A stretch of DNA of 50,757 nt from Clostridiales bacterium. Its GTDB lineage: Bacteria; Bacillota; Clostridia; Saccharofermentanales; Saccharofermentanaceae. The translations under genes were made by a program, and so were the position numbers. The notes under the pieces are model-generated. The model did no database searches. It was not told where the DNA came from and saw only the letters and a program-made list of their open reading frames with translations. Of this stretch, positions 1 to 7,768 are shown in pieces. The stretch spans positions 1 to 50,757 of the forward strand of contig JAFWDK010000036.1 in the NCBI GenBank assembly GCA_017513085.1, given 5' to 3'. How positions within the stretch are numbered: the stretch's first letter is position 1; every line of letters starts with the position of its first letter.

Positions 1-1
1 A

Positions 2-75
2 CTTTCCAACGGAAGTCATCCGGGTGGTGGGGGACTTCAAGCGACACTCGACTATTGCATGCAGGATGAAAGACA
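2..75 (+). pseudogene. Relaxase N-terminal fragment, out of frame with the downstream body
   Basis: Reading from base 2, the second forward frame gives a short peptide ending in LDYCMQDE. This is the usual N-terminal block of Firmicutes MobP-type relaxases and carries the likely catalytic tyrosine. The expected continuation (M-Y-E-G-Q-K) lies in the first frame from base 76. Restoring one A in the run near base 68 would join the two. The gene start lies left of the window. It could be a real inactivating deletion or a sequencing/assembly error. Confidence 0.6.
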
Positions 76-1314
76 ATGTACGAAGGACAGAAGCTTGTGT
101 ACGGCATGAACTGCTCGGAGCAGGATCCGTATCTGGACATGATGACTACGAAGAAACTGTATGGAAAGACCGGTGGAAGGATGTACTATCACCTGGATCA
201 ATCCTTCTCACCAGAGGAAAAGATTACTCCGGAACAGGCTCACAAGATCGCAATTGAGTTCGCCGAAGAGCAGTTCAAAGGGTATGAAGTCCTCATAGCG
301 ACCCATGTGGATGCCCACCACATCCACTCCCATTTTGTGGTGAACAGTGTCAGTTTTGAGAACGGATTGAAGTACCATTCGTCAAAAGATAACATCCGAA
401 AGCTGCGAGAAGCATCCGATGTGATCTGCTTAAAACATGGTTTCTCTGTCGTGAAACCGAGAGACCAGAAGAAAACAACGGGCATCGGAGCTCGAGAATA
501 CCGTATAGCGTGTAAGTCATCAAGCTGGAAGATGAATCTTATTGTTGCGATCGAAGCCGGAATGCGGAAAGCAAAAACAAAAGATGAGTTTCTAGAGTTT
601 ATGAAGAAACGCGGATATGAAGTGAACTGGACAGATACAAGAAAATATATTACCTACACCACCCCGAATGGATACCGGTGCAGGGACATAAGACTACATG
701 AAGATAAATTTCTGAAGGAGGCAATGGAAAATGAATTCAGAATCAGACAAGAGATTGCAAGAAGTGAAACGTATTGCGGCTCAGAATTTGGCCGAGGCGC
801 AGAAGCCGACACCATGCTTTATGATCACACAGGAAAACTGGAAGGCACTCCTAACGGGGTTTTACTCTCAACTGGCGCTGATGGAGAAGATGGTTACTCG
901 CGAGCAGATGGCAGCATTCTACGAGGAACTGAGGGAGTACTACGAGAGAAAGTCGGACTGGTTGGAGCAGAAAACGGTGGAGATAAAGCGGGAAATGCAG
1001 GCTCAGGCGAAGAGTTGGAAGGAAGAGATGGATCGACAGGCTGGGAATCTGAACGAGCAATATGCTTCGGCTTTGGAGGAGACGCAGGAGAAAATGGAGA
1101 AAAAGATGCAGGAGAATACGGAGAAATTGTATCACCGGATCCTGACTCCGTGTCTGCTTACGACATTGCTTGCAGCAGTGCTTACCTTGCTGCGGATATT
1201 GTGAGCATCTTCGATTCGAAGCCGAAGGAAGATGAGACACCTCAGCCTCATCCTGTAAGAGAGCGGAAGAATAGACAAAAAGACGATCGGGATGGGCCGG
1301 TTATGAGTATGTGA
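76..1314 (+). CDS. MobP-type relaxase (mobilization nuclease), N-terminus missing
   Basis: Conjugative relaxases nick DNA at oriT and stay bound to the 5' end through a tyrosine. The metal-binding HIHSH motif sits at residues 82-86 of this reading. The preceding block (KKLYGKTGGRMYYH, then SFSPEEKITPEQAH) is typical of relaxases in small integrative mobilizable elements of Clostridia. From about residue 220 the protein becomes Gly/Glu-rich and low in complexity, because a second gene is encoded in another frame there; it ends in a basic tail. The start at 76 is only the first ATG in this frame: the true N-terminus, with the catalytic tyrosine, lies upstream in frame 2, so the protein may not be made intact. 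A serine recombinase follows, completing a mobilization/integration module. Confidence 0.8.
   Translation: MYEGQKLVYGMNCSEQDPYLDMMTTKKLYGKTGGRMYYHLDQSFSPEEKITPEQAHKIAIEFAEEQFKGYEVLIATHVDAHHIHSHFVVNSVSFENGLKYHSSKDNIRKLREASDVICLKHGFSVVKPRDQKKTTGIGAREYRIACKSSSWKMNLIVAIEAGMRKAKTKDEFLEFMKKRGYEVNWTDTRKYITYTTPNGYRCRDIRLHEDKFLKEAMENEFRIRQEIARSETYCGSEFGRGAEADTMLYDHTGKLEGTPNGVLLSTGADGEDGYSRADGSILRGTEGVLREKVGLVGAENGGDKAGNAGSGEELEGRDGSTGWESERAICFGFGGDAGENGEKDAGEYGEIVSPDPDSVSAYDIACSSAYLAADIVSIFDSKPKEDETPQPHPVRERKNRQKDDRDGPVMSM
731..1204 (+). CDS. Coiled-coil membrane protein nested out of frame in the relaxase gene
   Basis: A 157-residue ORF lies wholly inside the relaxase gene in the next frame. A perfect AAGGAGG at 715-721 sits nine bases before its ATG, which strongly suggests it is translated. 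Residues about 60-130 are a long charged helix likely to form a coiled coil. The last 20 residues are hydrophobic and look like a C-terminal membrane anchor. In small mobilizable elements this position often holds a MobB/MobC-like accessory protein or a membrane partner of the relaxase, but no named family is recognised. Its composition (Glu, Lys, Gln, Met) is far more protein-like than the overlapping relaxase tail, although that tail also stays open to its own stop at 1314. Confidence 0.65.
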   Translation: MNSESDKRLQEVKRIAAQNLAEAQKPTPCFMITQENWKALLTGFYSQLALMEKMVTREQMAAFYEELREYYERKSDWLEQKTVEIKREMQAQAKSWKEEMDRQAGNLNEQYASALEETQEKMEKKMQENTEKLYHRILTPCLLTTLLAAVLTLLRIL

Positions 1315-1328
1315 GGAGGTAAAAACGT

Positions 1329-1730
1329 ATGGAGAGACATGAGATTAAAGTAGGAAAACTTCCAATTGTAGAGGAAGTATATGAGAAAGAATACAAAGAG
1401 ATTGATGATCTAAAGCCCGAAATGTTGGAAAATATGGATTATCTCATGGAGAAACTATGTCAGATGATGAAGGGAAAACTCAAGGCAGGAGAAGAGATAG
1501 ACTGGAGTTTTGGGGAAAAGTGTTTATTGGAGTTTCCTTCGTCTGTGGTTGAAGCTGCACACATAATGATTGCCGTTTCAATGTTTAAGTCCTTTCGGGA
1601 CCAGGGACTATTGACAGAAGAAGAGTTCGAAGAATTTGCTGAATACGGTGAGATGATGTGGAAAAGAATCTTGTATGGTGATAATATGGTAACAAAAAGG
1701 GTAGTTTTGAAGGAGGAGAAGAATGAGTAG
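1329..1730 (+). CDS. Small acidic protein of unknown function (mobile element)
   Basis: A 133-residue protein with a strong ribosome site (GAGGAGG) upstream. It is predicted to be mostly helical and acidic, with no signal peptide, membrane segment or recognisable motif. It lies 14 bases after the relaxase, and its last 8 bases overlap the serine recombinase start, so the three genes are probably co-transcribed and translationally coupled. The position between relaxase and recombinase suggests a role in element maintenance or control of excision, but nothing in the protein itself shows this. Confidence 0.6.
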   Translation: MERHEIKVGKLPIVEEVYEKEYKEIDDLKPEMLENMDYLMEKLCQMMKGKLKAGEEIDWSFGEKCLLEFPSSVVEAAHIMIAVSMFKSFRDQGLLTEEEFEEFAEYGEMMWKRILYGDNMVTKRVVLKEEKNE

Positions 1731-3537
1731 AAAAGTAGCGATATATGCTCGAGTATCTACAGAACATGAGGCGCAAGTGGCGGCTTTGGAGAATCAAGTC
1801 CAATACTATTCAGAACTACTGAGCAGACATCCCGAGTTTGAACTGTATGATCGTTACATCGACGAAGGTATAACAGGTACTTCAGTGAAAAAACGCTCCA
1901 GTTTCTTGCGAATGATGGAGGATGCAAAAAATGGGTGTTTTGATCTTATCATAACGAGGGAAGTGTCCAGATTTGCCAGAAATACTGTTGATACCCTTCA
2001 GCAAACACGTAAACTCAAGGCGATGGGGGTTGAAGTATGGTTTACTGAAGATAACATTTGGACTATGGACGATAGCGATGGTGAGCTTCGGCTCACCATC
2101 ATGGCAACTCTTGCTCAAAACGAAAGCAAGAAGACATCGATGCGGGTTAAGGCTGGTCAGATGATATCCTTCAAAAATGGAGTTCCGTATGGAAATGGTA
2201 ACATTCTTGGATATGATAAGCTTCCTAATCATGGTGGATACGTTATTAACAAAGAACAAGCTGAGACTGTACGCATTATCTACGACCTCTATCTGTCGGG
2301 AAAAGGTCTTCGTGCCATACAGTTTGACTTGGAACAGATGGGGAGAAAAACGGCAACAGGTCTGACAAATTGGTCATGTTCATGTATTGGACGAATCCTT
2401 AAGAATCCTTTCTATTGCGGGATAATGGAATATCGAAAGCAATATGTGCCAGACTATTTGGAACAAAAGAAGATCAATAATCATGGTGAAGTTGAAAGGA
2501 TTCGAGTAAAGGGAACACATGAACCGATAGTAACCGAAGAAGAGTATGCGAAGGTGCTGGAGAGAATGGGAAACAAGGTTCAGTCACTTGAGAATGCTCA
2601 AAAAAAAGGACTAAGAGATCATGTGGATGTATGGGGAAGGAAGCTGATTTGTTGCTGCGGTAAGAAATTTAGAAGGGTAAAGTATCATACGCCCAAAGAC
2701 TCGGATAAACGATATGCATACCAGTGTGGCGGTCAGATTGCTACAGGTACAGTAAACACGCGCATGAAAAAAGGCTTGCCGATAGAGGGAATTTGTACGG
2801 CTCAATTCGTACAAGGATGGAAACTTGAAGTCCAGGCTGCAGTGATTTTCGAACAGTTTTTCAGGAATAAAAAGGCAGTTTTAAAGTTTGCAAATGAAAT
2901 GCTCGATGCCAAAACCTTTATAACAGGGAAGCAAGAAGGGAAAGAAAAAGAACTTGAGCGGCTTCAGAATGAAATCGCGCGAATAGAGAAATCCATAAGC
3001 AAACTGCTCGATCTAAGGTTGGCAGACGAAATAAGTCGAGATGATTATTCGAAAAAAAGAATGGAAATGGATAAGCTTATCGAAGAGACCAATCGAAAGA
3101 TAGAAGAGCTTTCTAACTATCGGGAAATAGAAGACAGTATCGATGAGCGTGTGCGAATCATGAAAGATGTTCTGGATGGAAGCGAAGAATATGATTTTTC
3201 TTGCATTCCGGAAGAAATAATAGATGCTTTTGTCGAGAAAATCGTTGTACATACAGACTATATGGAATGGCATCTGGTCTTTGATGAGAATACCAGTCTG
3301 AAAATGTCAATACACGGAAACAAAAAGCACCATGATGTCGAAATGACTTGCAATTCTGCCCTTGATGTAGCACGCGGCACAGGCTGCAATAAAAGAAAAG
3401 GGTTGATCGTACGCAAGACATACTTCCTGATGACAATAACGGTCACAAAGGATGTAGTTAAACGATACTTCGCCAAGAATCCTCGCTATAAAAAGGTGAA
3501 TGGATTCAAGAATATACAAGTTGACATTTACATTTGA
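1723..3537 (+). CDS. Large serine recombinase (site-specific integrase)
   Basis: Large serine recombinases integrate and excise mobile elements between att sites through a serine-DNA link. The resolvase domain occupies residues 1-150: YARVST places the nucleophile at Ser12, and the conserved SRFARN and ATLAQNES blocks follow. A Recombinase domain runs from about 175 to 285, then a zinc ribbon with cysteines near 310-312 and 336, then a coiled coil around 400-470. The 604-residue length is normal for the family and the gene looks intact. The start is an ATG overlapping the upstream gene by 8 bases, with AAGGAGGAG before it. A hairpin terminator follows the stop. Such enzymes usually lie at one end of the element, so an attachment site may lie between here and about 4420. 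Confidence 0.93.
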   Translation: MSRKVAIYARVSTEHEAQVAALENQVQYYSELLSRHPEFELYDRYIDEGITGTSVKKRSSFLRMMEDAKNGCFDLIITREVSRFARNTVDTLQQTRKLKAMGVEVWFTEDNIWTMDDSDGELRLTIMATLAQNESKKTSMRVKAGQMISFKNGVPYGNGNILGYDKLPNHGGYVINKEQAETVRIIYDLYLSGKGLRAIQFDLEQMGRKTATGLTNWSCSCIGRILKNPFYCGIMEYRKQYVPDYLEQKKINNHGEVERIRVKGTHEPIVTEEEYAKVLERMGNKVQSLENAQKKGLRDHVDVWGRKLICCCGKKFRRVKYHTPKDSDKRYAYQCGGQIATGTVNTRMKKGLPIEGICTAQFVQGWKLEVQAAVIFEQFFRNKKAVLKFANEMLDAKTFITGKQEGKEKELERLQNEIARIEKSISKLLDLRLADEISRDDYSKKRMEMDKLIEETNRKIEELSNYREIEDSIDERVRIMKDVLDGSEEYDFSCIPEEIIDAFVEKIVVHTDYMEWHLVFDENTSLKMSIHGNKKHHDVEMTCNSALDVARGTGCNKRKGLIVRKTYFLMTITVTKDVVKRYFAKNPRYKKVNGFKNIQVDIYI

Positions 3538-3542
3538 AACAG

Positions 3543-3570
3543 ACAGCCGGAGCAGAAATGCTCCGGCTGT
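3543..3570 (+). terminator. Hairpin terminator after the serine recombinase
   Basis: An 11-bp perfect GC-rich stem (ACAGCCGGAGC and its complement) encloses a six-base loop and begins six bases after the recombinase stop codon. Only a short TTC follows, so termination may be imperfect, but position and stability support the call. Confidence 0.7.
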
Positions 3571-3653
3571 TTCAATCTTGTATCCTGCTTTCAATGTGAA
3601 AATGTTAATTGCTTGTCATATCCGGAAATCGATAGGCCTTATTCTTTGTGGCG

Positions 3654-3682
3654 TTGACGGCAGGTATTAGTGGTGTTACAAT
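3654..3682 (+). promoter_or_regulatory. Sigma-A type promoter of the AbiEi gene
   Basis: TTGACG (3654-3659) and TACAAT (3677-3682) are separated by exactly 17 bases, a near-consensus housekeeping promoter. Transcription would start near 3689, inside the palindrome described next. Confidence 0.75.
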
Positions 3683-3729
3683 TTATATAAACCTATGCAA
3701 AACAACGAGGAATGCATAGAATTATATAA
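3683..3729. promoter_or_regulatory. Palindromic operator, probable AbiEi autoregulation site
   Basis: Two arms, 3683-3698 and 3714-3729, form an inverted repeat: TTATATAA-acc-TATGC against GCATA-gaa-TTATATAA. Thirteen of 16 positions pair, split by a symmetric 3-base mismatch. The site starts directly after the -10 box and ends 13 bases before the start codon, so a bound protein would block transcription. AbiEi antitoxins are known to repress their own promoters by binding inverted repeats. That this AbiEi binds here is inferred. Confidence 0.7.
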
Positions 3730-3742
3730 ATGAGGTGTTAAG

Positions 3743-4282
3743 TTGAAAACTCGTGCGGAATGTATAAAAGAATACGGATCTGATTACTATATTAACCAGA
3801 TGGTAGGTGCAGGAAGACTGTTTCGGATAGACAAGGGAATCTTTTCCGAAACGGAAAATGTTCCTGAACTAGCTGTTGTATGCTTCAAATACCCGTCTTC
3901 CGTGATAACAATGGACACGGCCTTTTACTTGTATGGGCTAACAGATGAGATTCCGGATCAATATACATTGGCTACCAAGAGGGAGGCAACGCCAATTACT
4001 GATCCCAGAGTAAAGCAGGTGTTTATTCCAAAGGAGTTGCTAGACCTGGGAAAGACGACTACGGACTACAAAGGATATTCGCTTCCCATTTTTGATCGGG
4101 AAAGAATGTTGATAGAACTGATCAGGTATAAAAGCAAACTACCATTTAATTACTATAAAGAAATACTGAATAACTATCGGAGGATACTCCCGCAGTTGAA
4201 TCCGGAGATGATCAGGGATTATGCTGAAACAGTACCCAAAAAAGACACAGTCATAAGGGTTCTTCGAACGGAGGTATACTAA
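3743..4282 (+). CDS. AbiEi-family antitoxin / transcriptional repressor
   Basis: AbiEi proteins are the antitoxins of type IV AbiE systems. They repress the operon and counter the nucleotidyltransferase toxin AbiEii without contacting it directly. The 179-residue protein has the family layout: an N-terminal winged helix (to about residue 60, with the wing before SETENVPEL) and a C-terminal region containing FDRERMLIELIRYKSKLP, typical of AbiEi. The start is TTG after TGAGGTG; no nearer ATG fits. The stop overlaps the ATG of the toxin remnant (TAATG), the normal coupled arrangement. Since the toxin is truncated, this is an orphan antitoxin that may persist as an autoregulated DNA-binding protein or as anti-addiction against related systems. 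Confidence 0.8.
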   Translation: MKTRAECIKEYGSDYYINQMVGAGRLFRIDKGIFSETENVPELAVVCFKYPSSVITMDTAFYLYGLTDEIPDQYTLATKREATPITDPRVKQVFIPKELLDLGKTTTDYKGYSLPIFDRERMLIELIRYKSKLPFNYYKEILNNYRRILPQLNPEMIRDYAETVPKKDTVIRVLRTEVY

Positions 4283-4395
4283 TGGTCAACCTAGCTACAA
4301 TGGCTTCCCGGTATGTTGCTGAGGGATATAACGAACTATTGGCAGAGTCAAGGGTGTGTCAGGATATTGTACTGAAGTCGTCGGTTTGTTATTGA
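4282..4395 (+). pseudogene. AbiEii toxin remnant (first 37 codons only)
   Basis: The ATG overlaps the AbiEi stop and opens a 37-residue reading frame ending QDIVLKSSVCY before TGA. AbiEii nucleotidyltransferases coupled to AbiEi are about 250-300 residues and often have a similar N-terminus, with a block like QDIVLK before the nucleotide-binding GSTS-type motif. Here the frame ends before any catalytic motif, so the toxin must be inactive. Unrelated sequence follows at once, suggesting a deletion that removed most of the gene. Confidence 0.65.
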
Positions 4396-4418
4396 AGAAT
4401 ATGAGCGCAAAAAACTGA

Positions 4419-4541
4419 AGGAATGCTGAAGACGCGAACGGCAAGTGGGAAGTGTTCTACGGCGAGCATGGGCAGAAATCGAACCCGCGCGTGTTTGATA
4501 CTTTTGAAGAGGCCGGGGACGACCTGATGGGAAGGTTTTGA
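4419..4541 (+). pseudogene. 3' fragment of a lost gene
   Basis: A 40-codon open stretch without a start encodes a tail with the pattern N-G-K-W-E-V-F-Y-G-E-H-G-Q-K and then F-D-T-F-E-E-A, ending at TGA 4539-4541. It resembles the C-terminus of small cytoplasmic immunity-type or SMI1-like proteins, but the family cannot be fixed. It is probably the end of a gene whose body went in the deletion that truncated the toxin. Confidence 0.4.
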
Positions 4542-4558
4542 AGAGGGCAAGGTAAACA

Positions 4559-5374
4559 ATGGAAACGAAGCGTTTATATCAGGACGAGGAATATATTCTG
4601 GAGAAGCGGGGCGAGAAGGTGTTCTTGATCCGGGGCGGCGAGGAGTTCGAGATCTCGAATGATCCGCGGGAGCCGGATCTGTACATCCGCACGCCGGACC
4701 GGAAATGGTGGATGATCCACAATGCATTCACGACGGCAGTACTTTGTTATACCGCTTTGCGGAACGACACGATTCGGATGGTGACCGGGCAGTCGTACGA
4801 CATCCGCGGGGTGTTCAAGCTGATCATGAAGGCGGTAGAGCTGAAGATGGATCAGATGGACATCGGCTATGTCGAGTCGCGGTGTTTTATGGACATCCTT
4901 GCGGAGCATCAGGCGTTTTCCGAGGAGACGGCTTTCGATCTGTACTCGGTTGGCATGGTGAATCCGAACGTGATGGAGAGTGTGATGCACGCGAAGAAAG
5001 TCGGGCACACGACGAGCGGACGGCACTATCTGCTGAAGGCGGGCGCGGCGCTTTATGGGGTGACTTTGCAGGATCGCCCGGCTTCGGAAGCTCGTGCGCC
5101 GAGGCGATTGATCTCGAATAGTGTGCGTTTTGGTGTGGGCTATCGGGACTTGCCGGGTGGGCGGCAGTATTTTGCCTGGCATGGGCAGCCGAACCGCAAC
5201 GATGATTTCATTACTTATGCGGAGATTTCGGAAGCGGAATATGAGCAGATCAATAAGGAATACCCGAGGCGGATCGAGGCCGACTGCGATATGGCGGAGG
5301 TGTTCCGCAATAAATATGTGGACGGGCACGCGGTCCTTGAAGAAGGATGGAATGTGTCGCTAAGAGACGAGTAA
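4559..5374 (+). CDS. Conserved-looking cytoplasmic protein of unknown function
   Basis: A 271-residue soluble protein with no signal peptide or membrane helix. The N-terminal 60 residues look like a beta-rich domain (EYILEKRGEKVFLIRGGEEFEI). A helical middle follows, and the C-terminus contains a GYRDLPGGRQYFAWHG block. No family is recognised. It starts 17 bases after the upstream gene remnant, with a weak AAGG site. The gene is convergent with the zinc-ribbon genes. It could be a partner or immunity protein of the vanished upstream gene, but only position suggests that. Confidence 0.6.
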   Translation: METKRLYQDEEYILEKRGEKVFLIRGGEEFEISNDPREPDLYIRTPDRKWWMIHNAFTTAVLCYTALRNDTIRMVTGQSYDIRGVFKLIMKAVELKMDQMDIGYVESRCFMDILAEHQAFSEETAFDLYSVGMVNPNVMESVMHAKKVGHTTSGRHYLLKAGAALYGVTLQDRPASEARAPRRLISNSVRFGVGYRDLPGGRQYFAWHGQPNRNDDFITYAEISEAEYEQINKEYPRRIEADCDMAEVFRNKYVDGHAVLEEGWNVSLRDE

Positions 5375-5436
5375 AGCGGAGGGCACGCGGCGCGAAAAAC
5401 GGCGCGGATTCCGCGATCAGGTCGTGAGTTGCCGGA

Positions 5437-6252
5437 TCAGAGTTCTGCTTCTTCCTGGAAAAACTCTTTGTTCAATTTCAGAAGTTGTTGCCGGAGGGAA
5501 TTGAACTTGTTCGAGAGGTCGACGATCTTGTTGTTGGAGGAGTAGTACTCCCGGTTGGCTTTCGCAAAGGAGTCGCGGGCGATCGACAGCATATCTTCGG
5601 TGTTTTGGATCTTCTCATGAAGAGAAGTGCCGTCGCCTGAAAAAGAATCAAATACCTTTCCGAGCAGAATGTCTGTTAAATCGTTGTTTTGGGTCTGTCT
5701 GAGCCTCTCGGCTTGCCTGTAGTCATCCAGTCCTGCATTCAGCATGGCCACGCGGTCAGCGGTTTCGTCTCTTTTGATGATGCTCTTCTTTCCTTTGAGA
5801 ACGGCTTCGTTGTATTTATCCGTGGCCACCACGAGCTCCTTGATGAGCTGGAAATACTCGCCCTGCTCTGCGGGCAGGTTTTTGATCGCGTCGTCACAGC
5901 GCTGGTTCACGGTTTCGGCCCGGACACTGGAAAAAAGCCGGTACCTGCCGGAGACATCTTTTCTTGTTTTGTTGATGTCATTGATCGTCTTCCATTTGCA
6001 GGCGCAAAAGACGCGGCCGCGATAGGCTCTTATGTTTTTCGGATCCGACGAAAGAGCGAAAGAGAAGTACAGGTCGGCATCGTTATATTCACCGATGGCA
6101 AGTGCTTTTTCCGCCTTATCCAAGGCCGTCCCGTCAAAAAGCGCATAGCCGTAAGCCACGCCGCAGAAAGGGCACTTATACAGATTTCGTTCCTTATCCA
6201 GGATCAGCGTGCCGGCGCATGTGGCGCAGGTGAGTTTCTTTTCTTCTGACAT
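5437..6252 (-). CDS. Zinc-ribbon protein with helical/TPR-like repeats (paralogue 1)
   Basis: A 271-residue protein. The N-terminus carries two Cys pairs (CATC and CPFC) forming a zinc ribbon. Residues 40-85 contain a tetratricopeptide-like unit (AEKALAIGEYNDADLYF), and the rest is long charged helices likely to be coiled coil. The ATG at 6252 is chosen because AGGAGGG lies nine bases upstream; a longer frame to 6300 has no such site. It lies 19 bases behind paralogue 2 on the same strand, in an apparent two-gene operon. Unlike paralogue 2 it lacks a membrane segment. Zinc-ribbon/TPR proteins of this type are common in Clostridia near surface or envelope genes; their role is unknown. Confidence 0.7.
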   Translation of the reverse strand: MSEEKKLTCATCAGTLILDKERNLYKCPFCGVAYGYALFDGTALDKAEKALAIGEYNDADLYFSFALSSDPKNIRAYRGRVFCACKWKTINDINKTRKDVSGRYRLFSSVRAETVNQRCDDAIKNLPAEQGEYFQLIKELVVATDKYNEAVLKGKKSIIKRDETADRVAMLNAGLDDYRQAERLRQTQNNDLTDILLGKVFDSFSGDGTSLHEKIQNTEDMLSIARDSFAKANREYYSSNNKIVDLSNKFNSLRQQLLKLNKEFFQEEAEL

Positions 6253-6271
6253 GTACGTTTGCCCTCCTTTT

Positions 6272-7195
6272 TCAGTTTTCGGATGTGTTTTCGGATGCAT
6301 CTTCGGAAGAAGATTTTCTGGCTGTCGGATCCAGCTTTTTCAGTTCGAAGTAGGATTCTTCATACTTCTGGGAAAGCTCCTGGACTTTTTTTGCGTTTTC
6401 GGACATATCACCGTGGATTTCATGTAGCGCTTGTCTGTGCGGTTCTTTTGCTTTTTCTAAGGAAAAAGAACTGAGGACGCGGATCAGGATCGCCAGGAGT
6501 ACGGCACCTACGGCGATCAGGACGCCGAGAGATCCCAACAGGTATATGCATATGAAAAGTCCTACCAGGAAGAATAAGACGATGGCGGCGAGAAGGACAA
6601 AATCTTCGCGCTGAGTATCCCCTTCCTCTTCCGGCGTGGTATTACCGGAATTTGACTCATCCGTCCATGTGAGCGGATTGTTGACAGAAGCCTTGCGATC
6701 CGTCAGATTCATGATCTTTCCCATCTCTTTTTTGTTCTGGGTATTCAGTTCGTCAAGCTCTTTGTCGAGATCGCTGAACTCATCATAGAGATCGAGCATG
6801 GAAGAGAGGCGGAGGAAGTATTCCTTATCGTCTTCAAGTGCTCTATCTTTCGCAAAGGAAATGCTCTCGCGCATCTTCGGGATGTTGCATTTTCTGAGTT
6901 TTTCGATCCGCTGGATATATTGCGGAGAGTTGATGCGTCCGGCGCAGAATACCAGGCCCCGAAGCGCGGCGAAATTATGAGGATCCCGCTTCAGGATCAT
7001 CTCGTACTTTTCTTTCGCCGCAACAAACTCCATGCGGTGCAGTGCTTTTGCCGCATCGCCCAAAACGTCCTCGCCGTGGAAGTCCACGAAATCAAACTTC
7101 GTATCGCAGAACGGGCAGTTAAATACTTCCTGCTCTTTATCGACGATCAGTGCACCTCCACATTTGGAACATGTGTATTTTTTCAGCTGAGACAT
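6272..7195 (-). CDS. Zinc-ribbon membrane protein with TPR-like unit (paralogue 2)
   Basis: A 307-residue protein. The zinc ribbon is CSKC and CPFC in the first 30 residues, followed by a TPR-like segment (AAKALHRMEFVAAKEKYEMIL). Residues about 200-245 form two membrane helices, and a charged helical tail follows. It is paralogous to the downstream gene, and its first 28 codons and leader are closely matched by the remnant at 8024. Domain order suggests a cytoplasmic N-terminus with a hairpin anchor. The GGTGGG upstream serves as ribosome site. Function unknown; the shared architecture suggests the two proteins act together. Confidence 0.7.
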   Translation of the reverse strand: MSQLKKYTCSKCGGALIVDKEQEVFNCPFCDTKFDFVDFHGEDVLGDAAKALHRMEFVAAKEKYEMILKRDPHNFAALRGLVFCAGRINSPQYIQRIEKLRKCNIPKMRESISFAKDRALEDDKEYFLRLSSMLDLYDEFSDLDKELDELNTQNKKEMGKIMNLTDRKASVNNPLTWTDESNSGNTTPEEEGDTQREDFVLLAAIVLFFLVGLFICIYLLGSLGVLIAVGAVLLAILIRVLSSFSLEKAKEPHRQALHEIHGDMSENAKKVQELSQKYEESYFELKKLDPTARKSSSEDASENTSEN

Positions 7196-7380
7196 GATTT
7201 ACCCACCATAAAACCCTTAGCTCTTCAACTTCGCAGTTGAGTTTTTACCACCGATACCAATATACCATACCTGATATGGCAAATTTATAGGTTCTTTTGC
7301 AAAATACGGAATTATTAACTGTGCTTTTCACATTGCGCGCAAATGCATCGTCTCCCGGGGCCGGTTGTGTAGTAAGATAA

Positions 7381-7408
7381 ATGTAACTAACGATGAATGT
7401 AACTAACG
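7381..7408 (+). repeat. Tandem 12-mer direct repeat in a gene-poor stretch
   Basis: ATGTAACTAACG occurs at 7381-7392 and 7397-7408, a 16-base period, just upstream of the truncated gene. It could be an operator or iteron-like site. The rest of 7196-7429 holds a small hairpin (7225-7240, TCAACT arms, followed by GTTTTT on the plus strand) and the short palindrome CCATA-N5-TATGG (7265-7279); I see no gene there. Confidence 0.55.
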
Positions 7409-7429
7409 CGGAAGGATTCGGTGCGAGCG

Positions 7430-7768
7430 ATGTTTAATACACATGATCTGACGAGAAATGAATACATGCTGGTGGGCCCGCTGGCGCATCACGGCTACGA
7501 CTGGTGGTGGCATTCGTTCACTGCGCAGGACGCGGTGACGGGGGAGGACAAGCCGTTCTTCATCGAGTTCTTCCTTTGCAACCCGGCGCTCGGCGAGGAC
7601 GTGTCGGTTCCTGTAAACCTGTCCGACTCGTCTTTGAGTATACCCCTGGGGGGTATCCGGGCGCTTTTGACGAGGCATTTTCATACTTTTTGGACTTTTT
7701 CTGGTCAACAGTATGCATTTTTCCCGTTGAAAGTACTTGCACAGCACTACAACCTATCAAAATGCTGA
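7430..7768 (+). pseudogene. Truncated tocopherol-cyclase/AttH-like protein
   Basis: The first 57 or so residues read MFNTHDLTRNEYML, then HHGYDWWWHSFT and FFIEFFLCNPALGED. From memory this is the N-terminus of a conserved Firmicutes family of about 300 or more residues related to tocopherol cyclase/AttH beta-barrels. After about base 7600 the homology stops and the frame runs by chance to 7768 through non-coding repeat sequence. A GTG at 7421 is an alternative start nearer the GGAAGG site. The protein is surely non-functional: the gene was broken by insertion or recombination of the repeat to its right. Confidence 0.6.
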
